From positions 248,001-312,000 of the forward strand of contig OZ025812.1 in the NCBI GenBank assembly GCA_964019425.1: 64,000 nucleotides of DNA, given 5' to 3'. Positions 54,617 to 64,000 of this stretch are shown one piece after another (the first letter of the stretch is position 1; each line of letters begins with the position of its first letter). The notes below the pieces were generated by a model, which saw only the letters and a program-made list of their open reading frames with translations, did no database searches and was not told the origin of the DNA. The translations under genes were made by a program, and so were the position numbers. Source of the stretch: Flectonema sp. DT1601. Taxonomy: Eukaryota; Euglenozoa; Diplonemea; Diplonemida; Diplonemidae.

Positions 54617-56815
54617 TTACTTAGAAAGAGCCGATGCATAACAAGTTTGCCAGATAAAACATTTCTCAAGCCACGATCTTTCAATGGTGAGCTTTTCGAT
54701 CGTTTTCAGTTTTGTGGATTTTGAGATTGTGAACTTTGTGGATTTTGACATCTTCCACAGGGAAGATTTCTTTACCATCTTTTATAAAACTTGAAGTGGC
54801 AGGTTCTTCTTTAATGCTGCGCATTAGTGGTCTTGAATGCCACGTGGGGAGGTTCCTCGTCTGGAACAGAACATATGAGCACTGTCTGGCGATTCTGGTG
54901 CATTCACAAAATAAAGCTTTTGTCGGTGCTAAAGGTGAACCGATGTGACGTGTCCAGATGTTCAGCTGGTCCATGCAGATGTTTCCTCATACGCCAACTT
55001 CAATAGTAAAGATGTCAAAGACAGTCGAAGCCATTAGCGATGATCGAGTCTCTTAGCTTTAAGTATTTTTTTTCCTTTAAGACATGAGAGGTTTCGAAAC
55101 GATCTTCATTTGGACACGTCAGCTCCAGAATCAGTGCTCTTTTCGCAAAAAAAGAATAAATAAAAATGTCTGGTCTTAGAGGGGACGAGACATGGCACAC
55201 TTCAAGAGGAACAATTAGGCGGTTATCACCGACATCGTCGAGGATGACCCAATCATTCGCTAGTGAAAATTCGCCTGTCTCTTTAGAAATTCTTTCTAGG
55301 GGTTTATTTTCCCCTGTTTTTGGGAGGCGGGAGGTTTTCTTTTCTTTTGTTGGCTTTTATTATCAACTCTTCCAAGAAGATAACAATGCGTTTTAGAACG
55401 CTGTCGTGACGCCACGTGAACCTCCCTTGTGTTAAAGAGACAGGACAGCCTGTTAAGACATGCCTGAGGGTAGGATTCACTTTGCCACACAATACACAAT
55501 TTTGGTCCACATTGGTGATGTTCCACCTCTTTAAATTATCTTGTGAGGGGAGGGTGTTTGTAACCGCTTTCAGTTGAAATGAGATATAGGCAGGATTTCC
55601 CTCCCTAAGTACCTTATTCCAGGTGAAGTCGTTTATCATACATTTAGACCACTCCTTCCACTGGCCTTGGACTTGTAATTTATTCAAAGAGTTCAGTAGT
55701 TCATCTGTGGCTTCCACTTCAAAACGCTTAAGGAGATCGGGGCGAGTAGTACGTAGATCGCGCAGTCGGTGACCAAGACCAGCTGATTGCTTCGCAAGAG
55801 AACGGTAAGAAAAAAACTTAATAAGGCGCTCCCACTCAGCAGAAGCTGAAAACTTTTTCGACCAAATGGACGATTTCTCCATAATAACATTGTAGACACC
55901 GTGCATGTCAGAGTCCTGTGAGGATCTGAGGATGTCTAGTTTAATTGATTGCGCTTGTTTATATAGCGTCTCAACTCTTTTGTGTCTGAGACCAACAGTG
56001 TTCTTTGAACCGGTAAAAAGGATGACTGTGTTCGCAGAGCGGACAAATCCCCACCATTTCTTCAAAAAAGGTTTAATAATTTTGTCCATTTTTTTGGCAA
56101 AAGGGAGAGATAAGTCATGGATCATTAAACTCCATGTTAACCTTGACAATAACAAGTGTTGGACAGACCAAGCCTTCTGAGACCCATACAGTGGCATGGC
56201 GTCGACTTTTTTTAAAAAATTCCTGGTAAAAGTGGTCAGGCGCTCTCGCAATTTCTGTTCTTTGGCGTTCGGCTCAAACCAACGCCCGAGGTATTTGAAC
56301 TCTCCAGCTTCCTGGAGATTCGTAATCGGAACATTGTTAATCTTCAGGTCCGGGTTAGCTGGATTCCCTTGTACAAAGCTGTGGGCAATGCATTTCTGGG
56401 GTTTCGCTTTCATACCACGAGACCAGGAAAGAAACTGTTCGAGCGACTTGATTAGCAATTTTGCCCCCGCCTTTGATGACGTGGTAAGTTGTAAATCATC
56501 AGCAAAAGCTGCAACTATTAATAGTTGGAGGGATTTATTGTTAAACTCGTAGGCTTCCTGTTGATGAACTGCTAAGGAAAAGAGCAGTAGTTGGAATACC
56601 AAATTAAAAAGGGTTGGGGAGGAAACGCAGCCTTGAAAGACACCAACTTCGAAAGGGATAGTGGGCGTCAGGCCTTCTCTAACTCTGATTTGGACGCGCA
56701 TGGAGGAATAATACCTTTTATAGAAACCGATTATTCTTTCGTGGATTCCAAAATATTTTAAAGCAAAGAAAATTAATTGATGTTTGACTGAGCCAAAAGC
56801 ATCAGCCAAATCCAC
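54617..56815 (-). pseudogene. R2-like LINE fragment: RT motif A to nuclease, broken copy
   Basis: Corresponds to residues about 484-1208 of the full polyprotein. The RT part (56815-55310) is open and keeps VDLADAF, GVFQGCVSSPTLF, FADD and the CCHC motif, with a one-residue insertion (LLIVAAFADD). A small deletion near 55318 removes the PSQTFLKT region and shifts frame; the nuclease part reads in pieces (55200-55015 and 54974-54681) with a short duplication near 54715. Both ends abut pieces of the 1,285-bp unit. Confidence 0.85.
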
Positions 56816-56985
56816 CACGTTTGTTTTTTTCCCAAGGTTCAACCTTGGGAAGAGAAGTAAAAAATTCCGTCAATGTTGGCCTTCCTGTTCGAAGGTGCGC
56901 ACCAATGACGATAAATAGAGTGGGGGGAGAAAACCTTTGATCCAACTGGATCCCTTCACGAGCTGACATTGCCATGTGAAGAGGA
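56816..56985 (+). repeat. Fragment of the 1,285-bp unit, direct
   Basis: GTTTGTTTTTTTCCCAAGGT to CATGTGAAG, matching 8266-8315 plus the following part of the full unit (5698-5858). Confidence 0.75.
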
Positions 56986-57127
56986 AATAATCAAGCATGA
57001 AAAAAAAAAAAAATAAAAAAAAAATAAACGTTATATGAGGATGTGCCAAAAGTACAGGACTATTTGGGCCAAAGGTAACTGACGGCACCTTGGCCATATT
57101 CTGACCACTTTTCCTACTATGTTCTAT
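56986..57127. other. A-rich LINE-terminal scrap and unassigned sequence
   Basis: 56986-57030 resembles the A-rich part of the LINE terminal segment (GAGGAAATAATCAA, then ACGTT). The rest, from TGAGGATGTGCC, is not recognised. Confidence 0.4.
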
Positions 57128-57522
57128 ACTTTAGCGTCTTGACCAGGACGGAAAATAGAAACTAATCGACATAGTCGATCGATAAAAAAAAACAATGATA
57201 ACATTGTTTATTCTTTTTTTTTTAATTTCTTTTTATTTATTTTTTAAAGAAAAAAAACGGAAAATAGAAATTAGTCGACAAAGTCGAACGATAAAAAAAA
57301 ACAATGATAACATTGTTTATTCTTTTTTTTTATTTTAAATTCTTTTTATTTATTCTTTAAAGAAAAGAAACGGAAAATAGAAATTAGTCGACAAAGTCGA
57401 ACGATAAAAAAAACAATGATAACATTGTTTATTCTTTTTTTTTTGTATTTTTTTTAATATTCTTTTTTATTAATTTTGAAAAAAAACAATCAGTTTAGCG
57501 TCTTGACCAGGACGGAAAATAG
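57128..57522 (-). repeat. Hairpin-monomer array, three units
   Basis: One type A then two type B monomers, minus orientation, ending in CGTCTTGACCAGGACGG before a transposase-like fragment. Confidence 0.85.
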
Positions 57523-58026
57523 GAAGATATGTCCGGAATTAGAACAAGTAGTAGATACAGAGTACAGGGCATCATCCTCCGAGACAAGCATCGTCATGAA
57601 GCGGCTGTCTAAGCAGCGCAACTCTACTGTAACGATACAGAACGTCCTCCCTCCGCACGGCTCAATCTATGCAAACAGTGTGCTCAAAGGCGTTGTATCC
57701 CACATGACTTATCGTCGGATGCGACCTGACCAATATCGAAAGTTGGCTTGTCAAACAGACGTTTGCAACTGCTGCCTAGCTGGTCAGGGTATTCGCAAGA
57801 AACTCACCAAGCTAATAAAGGGTGTTGAAAGGAAGGGCGGATATTCCTCTGTAGTGGAACGCAGCTCGCACCCCCGGTCGTTAACGAAGACCGAGAAACT
57901 GATAATTGGCAGAACCCCCCTGACCATCAGCGATGATACCGACGAATGTGAACAGATCGAGCACTCGAAGCTCATCAACTCTCTGAAGAATAAGCGAGAG
58001 AAGGATGTCTTGTTTGGAGGTATAGG
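57523..58026 (+). pseudogene. Transposase-like coding fragment
   Basis: About 168 open codons (KICPELEQVV to GGIGG) of ordinary amino-acid composition between repeats. The segment DQYRKLACQTDVCNCCLAGQ resembles EFQQFRRCMNVCNYRLAG encoded at about 59925-59985 inside the TIR transposon, suggesting that both come from related transposases. It has no start, no end and no catalytic block, so the assignment is tentative. Confidence 0.45.
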
Positions 58027-58340
58027 TGGTCACCTTGCCTATCAACGCACAACAGAGACCACCAATGTTGTGCGTTGATAGGCAAGGTGACCAACCTTGA
58101 CATTCTTTCTTTTCTCTCCTGTTGTGACAAACACAAAATACACACACAGCTTACAGTGTGTTCTTTGTGTATGTTTTCTTCAGGTGTGAGTAGTTTTTTT
58201 GTTCTTGCTCTTCAGGGAGGGCCTTAGCCAAAAGCTAACAGTCCAAATCTCACCTGGTAAATTCAACTCAGTCCTTGTCAGTATTGGCATCAAACCTGTA
58301 ATGGTTTAATCATTACAGGTTATTGAACTGAAATATTTCA
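58027..58340 (-). mobile_element. Direct-end-repeat element, partial copy with inverted repeat
   Basis: Carries GGCAAGGTGACCAACC, the end-repeat block and the perfect CCTGTAATG/CATTACAGG stem (58287-58311). At its left edge GGTCACCTTGCCTATCAACG (58028 onward) is present in inverse at 58074-58093, forming 26-bp arms. Confidence 0.72.
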
Positions 58341-59110
58341 GAATAAACAATGTTATCATTGTTTTTTTTATCGTTCGACTTTGTTGACTAATTTCTATTT
58401 TCCGTTTTTTTTTTTCTTTAAAAAATAAATAAAAAGAATTTAAAAAAAAAAAAAAAAAAAAAAAAAGAATAAACAATGTTATCATTGTTTTTTTATCGAT
58501 CGACTATGTCGATCACTTTCTATTTTCCGTCCTGGTCAAGACGCTAAACTGATTGTTTTTTTTTCAAAATAAAAAAAAATATTAAAAAAAAAAAATAAAA
58601 AAAAAAAGAATAAACAATGTTATCATTGTTTTTTTTTATCGTTCGACTTTGTTGACTAATTTCTATTTTCCGTTTTTTTTTCTTTAAAAAATAAATAAAA
58701 AGAATTTAAAAAAAAAAAAAAAAAAAAGAATAAACAATGTTATCATTGTTTTTTTTATCGATCGACTATGTCGATTACTTTCTATTTTCCGTCCTGGTCA
58801 AGACGCTAAACTGATTGTTTTTTTTTCAAAATAAAAAAAAATATTAAAAAAAAAAAATAAAAAAAAAAAGAATAAACAATGTTATCATTGTTTTTTTTTA
58901 TCGTTCGACTTTGTTGACTAATTTCTATTTTCCGTTTTTTTTTCTTTAAAAAATAAATAAAAAGAATTTAAAAAAAAAAAAAAAAAAAGAATAAACAATG
59001 TTATCATTGTTTTTTTTATCGATCGACTATGTCGATTACTTTCTATTTTCCGTCCTGGTCAAGACGCTAAACTGATTGTTTTTTTTTTCAAAATTAATAA
59101 AAAAGAATAT
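58341..59110 (+). repeat. Hairpin-monomer array, six units (left of the TIR transposon)
   Basis: Alternating B and A monomers, plus orientation; continues at 60885 on the far side of the transposon. Confidence 0.87.
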
Positions 59111-60882
59111 GAGGCGGTGCAGAAACCCCCCCCCCAATTTTTACCAGGCTATTCTGTGGGCACCTAATACCCAATCCGAGCTCACCACCCCACGAAAATA
59201 CTATCCAAAAAACTCAAATCCGGTACTGGGGCATCCTCTAACTGCTCACTAGTTTCAAAATTCTATATTTTTTGACTGTTTCTGGTACTTTTGCCTTGTA
59301 TCTCTGTTGGTTGCCCTCAAAATACTCAAAAACCAGCTTAGCAGCTACATTGCAGAAATTTGTTTACACCCTGGATTCCTATGAAGACTGGAATGATAGG
59401 AACAGGAGAAGTGATGAGACAGGAGAATCATAGATCCCGTGAGAACTGCAGAGTACGATATCGGGTGGTGATTCTGAGTCACCCTTGCTGGCAGTGATGA
59501 TTGAGCATGATGTGAGCATGCTGTTCACAATAAGTACACCCTCAGGATTACTGGAGTTTTTCTAGAATCTATAGCCGCTTGAGGACGCTGCTACAAGCTC
59601 TATGTTCCAGTGGCTGGGGGTAGCAGAAGTGAATAAGACTGGGATAGTAGTAGGAAAGGAATTGTGGAAGAATAGGGACAAGAAGGTGGAGTCAGTGGTT
59701 GCCTGTCAGTTGTAACACCTGACATGAAAAATCAGGTTCAATAAGAACTGGTAACCACTAGTGGTACCATAATATAAAACTCCTCCAAGTATCAAAAAAA
59801 AGGAGAGAGGCAGTTACTGTTACTGTTGAAAACATGATGACCTCGTATCAACTAGTCGATAATAACTCCCCTCTAAAAGACACTATCTCATACACACAGT
59901 ACTGTTCTCTACCTGGAGTTGAGTTTCAGCAGTTTCGGCGCTGTATGAATGTGTGCAACTACCGTCTCGCAGGCAGCAATCTCTGAAAGAGGCTTGCCTT
60001 CCCGGCATCTTCAGTATTCGCCACATGTATCTGTGATGTTGACAGATGTAATGGGTGGATCTCTGGGGCCTTCAACATCATCGTAACTTCCTTCTGGCGC
60101 TCATAAAGTCCGAAGCTGAGAAGCGAACAACAATGAGAGGAATTATTGAAATAGATTCTCACATTGGAGATAAGAGACATGTCAGGTGTATTGAGAAGAT
60201 ACATCTAATCCATCCTGGTGACTATATCATGACTCTGGATTATAAAGAAAAGGACTTCTAATGACAGAAGGGCCAAATTCCCCTTTCTATCAACAGGGGA
60301 AATAGTCTGCTTGGATGTGTACTACATGAACAGTTTGGAACTGAGGTTCAGTGTGGCCATAACAACTTCCTACTCCTACACATCAACCAGAATGCGATAG
60401 TAACGTATCCGGTTATGAATAAGTTCTTCTTGATGTCTGAGAATGATAAGATGATTCACTATTGGGCTGATGCTGGTAGGCACCTTGAGAACACAACCGT
60501 CATCAGCCTGTTCTGTAAAATAGGTTTATCAGCTTGGGTTAACTTTTTCCCTAGTCGGCATGGCAAGTCCGAATGTGGTTGACACTTTGGCAATATCACA
60601 TCTGTGCTGACACTCGCATCTAAATCGCAGGAAATCTGGGCCTTCAAGAAAAACAAAATTTCAAACATAATTTCTACCAGTGCCACACAGCTTACAAGGC
60701 AAATGTTACTAGAAACAGTCAAAAAAGTGAAATTTTTAAACTGGTGAGCAGTAAAAGGGTGCCCCAGTACCGGATTTGAGTTTTTTGGATACTATTTTCG
60801 TGGGGTGGTGGGCTCGGATTGGGTGTTAGGTGCCCACGGGATAGCCTGGTAAAAATTGGGGGGGGGGTTTCTGCACATCCTC
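59111..60882. mobile_element. TIR DNA transposon, 1.77 kb, inserted in hairpin array
   Basis: Terminal inverted repeats of about 155 bp: GAGG(CG/AT)GTGCAGAAACC at 59111 and its inverse ending at 60882, with roughly a dozen mismatches. The flanks fit a TA (or ATAT) target duplication: GAATA-TGAGG on the left and CCTCA-TATAAAA on the right, and undisturbed array spacers read GAATATAAAA. Internal coding remains are described separately. C-runs of 10-11 lie inside each arm. Superfamily not assigned. Confidence 0.85.
59880..60590 (+). pseudogene. Degraded transposase inside the TIR element
   Basis: Three short open stretches on the plus strand in more than one frame: SLPGVEFQQFRRCMNVCNYR (about 59910-59970), a part ending PGDYIMTLDYKEKDF (to 60261), and LLGCVLHEQFG through IHYWADAGRHLENTTVI to FFPSRHGKSECG (about 60309-60581). 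The pattern DY.....YWADAG..LEN...HGK.E.G recalls a widespread animal transposase-like family with DFxxN, SDGxxxQFKN and HGK blocks, where the Asp residues would be catalytic; the family name is not certain. Frameshifts and stops make it non-functional. Confidence 0.55.
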
Positions 60883-60884
60883 AT

Positions 60885-61198
60885 ATAAAAAAGATAAAAA
60901 AAAAAGGAATAAACAATGTTATCATTGTTTTTTTTTTTTTATCGATCGACTATGACGATTACTTTCTATTTTCCGTCCTGGTCAAGACGCTAAACTGATT
61001 GTTTTTTTTTCAAAATTAATAAAAAAGAATATAAAAAAATACAAAAAAAAGAATAAACAATGTTATCATTGTTTTTTTTTATCGTTCGACTTTGTCGACT
61101 AATTTCTATTTTCCGTTTTTTTTCTTTAAAAAATAAATAAAAAAAAAAAAGAATTTAAAAAAAAAAAAAAAAAAAGAATAAACAATGTTATCATTGTT
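60885..61198 (+). repeat. Hairpin-monomer array, three units (right of the TIR transposon)
   Basis: Continuation of 58341-59110; ends inside a monomer at CAATGTTATCATTGTT, where an inverted LINE tail begins. Confidence 0.85.
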
Positions 61199-63458
61199 GA
61201 ATTCGATAGAGTGGGAAGTAACGGACTGGGAGCTTTTGGCTCCTGCCCTATTCCCGATGTAAACTTTCTTTTTATTTTTTTTTTTTTTTTAACAGGCCCA
61301 GAGGGCGACAATGACTGTTGCTGACCAAGGAATAATATTCAAATGAATTTTCGTTTCAAAGAAACGAACAGAATTAAGAGAGAGGCAGAGAAAAAAAAAA
61401 AAAAAAGAAAGAAAAGAAAAAAAAAATATGAAGAGGAAATAATCAAACATGAAAAAAATAAAAAAAAAAAAAAAAAATATAAATAAAAAACGTTGTATGA
61501 AAAAGGAAAAAAAAGAAAAAAAAAAAAAAAAAAAGACCAGAAAAGGAAAGAGAAAATGAAAAGGTATAATATTATTGTGGGGATATGAGGATAGCAGGGA
61601 GATGCTCTTTTTTTTTTTTTTTTTTTTTTTTTTATTTATTATTTAAAAAAAGGAAACAATCAGTTTAGCGTCTCGATCGGGACGGAAAATAGAAATTAAT
61701 CGACATAGTCGATCGATAGAAAAAAAAACAATGATAACATTGTTTATTCTTTTTTTTTTTTTTTATTTTTTTTTTAAATCCTTTTAAATATTTTAAAGAA
61801 AAAACAATCAGTTTAGCGTCTTGACCAGGACGGAAAATAGAAAGTGATCGACATAGTCGATCGATAAAAAAACAATGATAACATTGTTTATTCATTTTTT
61901 TTATTTTTTTTAAATTCTTATTATTTATTTTTTAAAGAAAAAAAAACGGAAAATAAAAATTAGTCGACAAAGTCGAACGATAAAAAAAAAACAATGATAA
62001 CATTGTTTATTCTTTTTTTTTTTTGTTTTTTTTTTTATATTCTTTTTTATTAATTTTGAAAAAAAAAACAATCAGTTTAGCGTCTTGACCAGGACGGAAA
62101 ATAGAAAGTAATCGACATAGTCGATCGATAAAAAAACAATGATAACATTGTTTAATCTTTTTTTTTAAATTCTTTTTATTTATTTTTTAAAGAAAAAAAG
62201 GAAAATAGAAATTAGTCGACAAAGTCGAACGATAAAAAAACAATGATAACATTGTTTATTCTTTTTTTTTATTTTTTTTATATTTTTTTTTAATTAATTT
62301 TGAAAAAAAAACAATCAGTTTAGCGTCTTGACCAGGACGGAAAATAGAAAGCGATCGACATAGTCGATCGATAAGAAAACAATGATAACATTGTTTATTC
62401 TTTTTTTTTATTTTAAATTCTTTTTATTTATTTTTTAAAGAAAAAAAACGGAAAATAGAAATTAGTCGACAAAGTCGAACGATAAAAAAAAACAATGATA
62501 ACATTGTTTATTCTTTTTTTTGTATTTTTTTTATATTCTTTTTTATTAATTTTGAAAAAAAAAAAAACAATCAGTTTAGCGTCTTGACCAGGACGGAAAA
62601 TAGAAAGTGATCGACATAGTCGATCGATAAAAAAACAATGATAACATTGTTTATTCTTTTTTTTTATTTTAAATTCTTTTTATTTATTTTTTAAAGAAAA
62701 AAAAACGGAAAATAGAAATTAGTCGACAAAGTCGAACGATAAAAAAAACAATGATAACATTGTTTATTCTTTTTTTTATTTTTTTTTTTTATATTCTTTT
62801 TTATTAATTTTGAAAAAAAAAAAAAAAAAAAACAATCAGTTTAGCGTCTTGACCAGGACGGAAAATAGAAAGTAATCGACATAGTCGATCGATAAAAAAA
62901 CAATGATAACATTGTTTATTCTTTTTTTTTTTAAATTCTTTTTATTTATTTTTTAAAGGAAAAAAAAAACGGAAAATAGAAATTAGTCGACAAAGTCGAA
63001 CGATAAAAAAACAATGATAACATTGTTTATTCTTTTTTTTTTTTTTTTTATTTCTTTTTATTTATTAAAAAAAAAACAATCAGTTTAGCGTCTTGACCAG
63101 GACGGAAAATAGAAAGTGATCGACATAGTCGATCGATAAAAAAACAATGATAACATTGTTTATTCTTTTTTTTTATTTTAAATTCTTTTTATTTATTTTT
63201 TAAAGAAAAAAAAAAACGGAAAATAGAAATTAGTCGACAAAGTCGAACGATAAAAAAAAAAAACAATGATAACATTGTTTATTCTTTTTTTTTTTATTTT
63301 TTTATATTCTTTTTTATTAATTTTGAAAAAAAAACAATCAGTTTAGCGTCTTGACCAGGACGGAAAATAGAAAGTGATCGACATAGTCGATCGATAAAAA
63401 AACAATGATAACATTGTTTATTCTTTTTTTTTTAAATTCTTTTTATTTATTTTTTAAC
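61199..63458 (-). mobile_element. R2-like LINE 3' tail, minus strand, with 14 hairpin monomers
   Basis: 61199-61660 is the terminal segment (here starting GAATTCGATAGAGTGGG, a variant of the usual end), then monomers alternate A and B almost regularly up to 63458. The first monomer has the third hairpin as CGTCTCGATCGGGACG, which is fully pairable. The LINE body is absent; the array passes into unrelated sequence. Confidence 0.85.
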
Positions 63459-64000
63459 ATAGATGGAAGTGCCCTACAATTTGGAGGGCGTGTAGGGCGC
63501 TTGTAGGGTGCTTTTAATATAAATATTATTTTGGAGGGCGCTTTTTTTTACCTTTTTTATTACTATAAGACAGCTAAATTGACGTCGACTTACACTGACG
63601 CACAAGTATTTTGACGCAGAAGCCAAAAAAATTTTTGACATGCTTGGCAGTCTTTCGAGAAAGAGAAAAAAGGGTGTCACGGGGTTCGAACCCGAGACCT
63701 CCAGGTCATGGTTCGGAGGTCAACAATGGCAAAAACAATGGGCTACTCCTTGAGAGCTTCCGGAGCCTGCTGCAATCCCTGAAGCTGAAACTCATTTCAG
63801 TGGACGATGCATCCCAGATCTACAAGGAGCTGATTAGCCCGCAGAATGCACCGAGTCGAATATAGAGGGATTCGAGGAGGGAGAGTGCGTTCTTGCTAAC
63901 CTGTTAATAGGCCGGTCTTCACGGTACCTTGTGAGAAAAAAAAGAAGTTTACTGGTGGCAAGTAAACTGATATCCCAGAGACGCATTTGATCGGGCGAAC
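63459..64000. other. Mostly unassigned end region with tRNA-like motif
   Basis: 63470-63545 is a small repeat of GTAGGGCG/GGAGGGCG words. On the minus strand 63712-63665 reads like the 3' part of a tRNA (GGTTCGAACCCCGTGACACC followed by a T-run), preceded by a GACCTCC/GGAGGTC inverted repeat; the 5' half is not evident. Plus strand 63722-63865 is open (LLLESFRSLLQSLKLKLISV to the stop) and may be part of an unrecognised protein. Nothing else is recognised. Confidence 0.4.

Noticed and set aside
57032-57127. Second copy of the TIR transposon (TGAGGATGTGC after TA)
   Set aside because: Only the first 11 or so bases match the arm; the rest differs.
59111-60882. Polinton-type element because of long inverted ends
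   Set aside because: Only 1.8 kb, a TA-like target, and transposase-like remains without polymerase or capsid genes.

Overview
The window reads as a repeat-dominated stretch of a eukaryotic nuclear genome, most likely an invertebrate animal. The support is: host genes with GT-AG introns, a fragment of 28S rRNA, LINEs of two clades (one AP-endonuclease type with a 2A-like peptide, one restriction-like-endonuclease type), a MULE, and a secreted multi-domain protein of animal style. The species cannot be named; the 28S piece differs at many positions from typical metazoan sequence, so a fast-evolving lineage is possible.

Layout. 1-3076 (minus): 5' part of a LINE with glutamine-rich ORF1, an in-frame UGA, then a 2A-like peptide and the start of the endonuclease. 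3337-5185 (minus): a MULE transposase with its zinc-knuckle tail out of frame. 5337-8315: a 1,285-bp unit in 2.3 tandem copies. 8316-13121: rearranged plus-strand pieces of a large R2-like LINE. 13155-31353 (minus): two head-to-tail copies of that LINE, the first with an intact ORF of at least 1,708 codons and a roughly 5-kb structured 3' tail, the second interrupted by a 1.47-kb repeat. 31354-39914: MITE, LINE tails, nested insertions and the largest hairpin-repeat array. 40197-40535: a 28S rRNA fragment that begins next to the R2 target site. 40536-54022: two near-identical tandem copies of a four-exon gene for a secreted cupredoxin-like protein plus a fragment of a third. 54023-63458: more LINE pieces, hairpin arrays and a TIR DNA transposon. 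63459-64000: mostly unassigned.

The unifying theme is the R2-like LINE. Its 3' tail is built from small perfect hairpins: a 130-bp class of monomers carrying an almost invariant 18-20-bp palindrome (about 100 copies in the window), a 213-bp GATC-rich module, a 17-bp GAGATACC minisatellite and a terminal 0.44-kb segment. One hairpin shows a compensatory base-pair change between two diverged modules, which argues for selection on RNA structure. A clean 5'-truncated insertion (33665-34506) fixes the 3' end of the element. The host genes at 40.5-52.7 kb appear unrelated in function to the mobile elements but have been duplicated and bordered by them.
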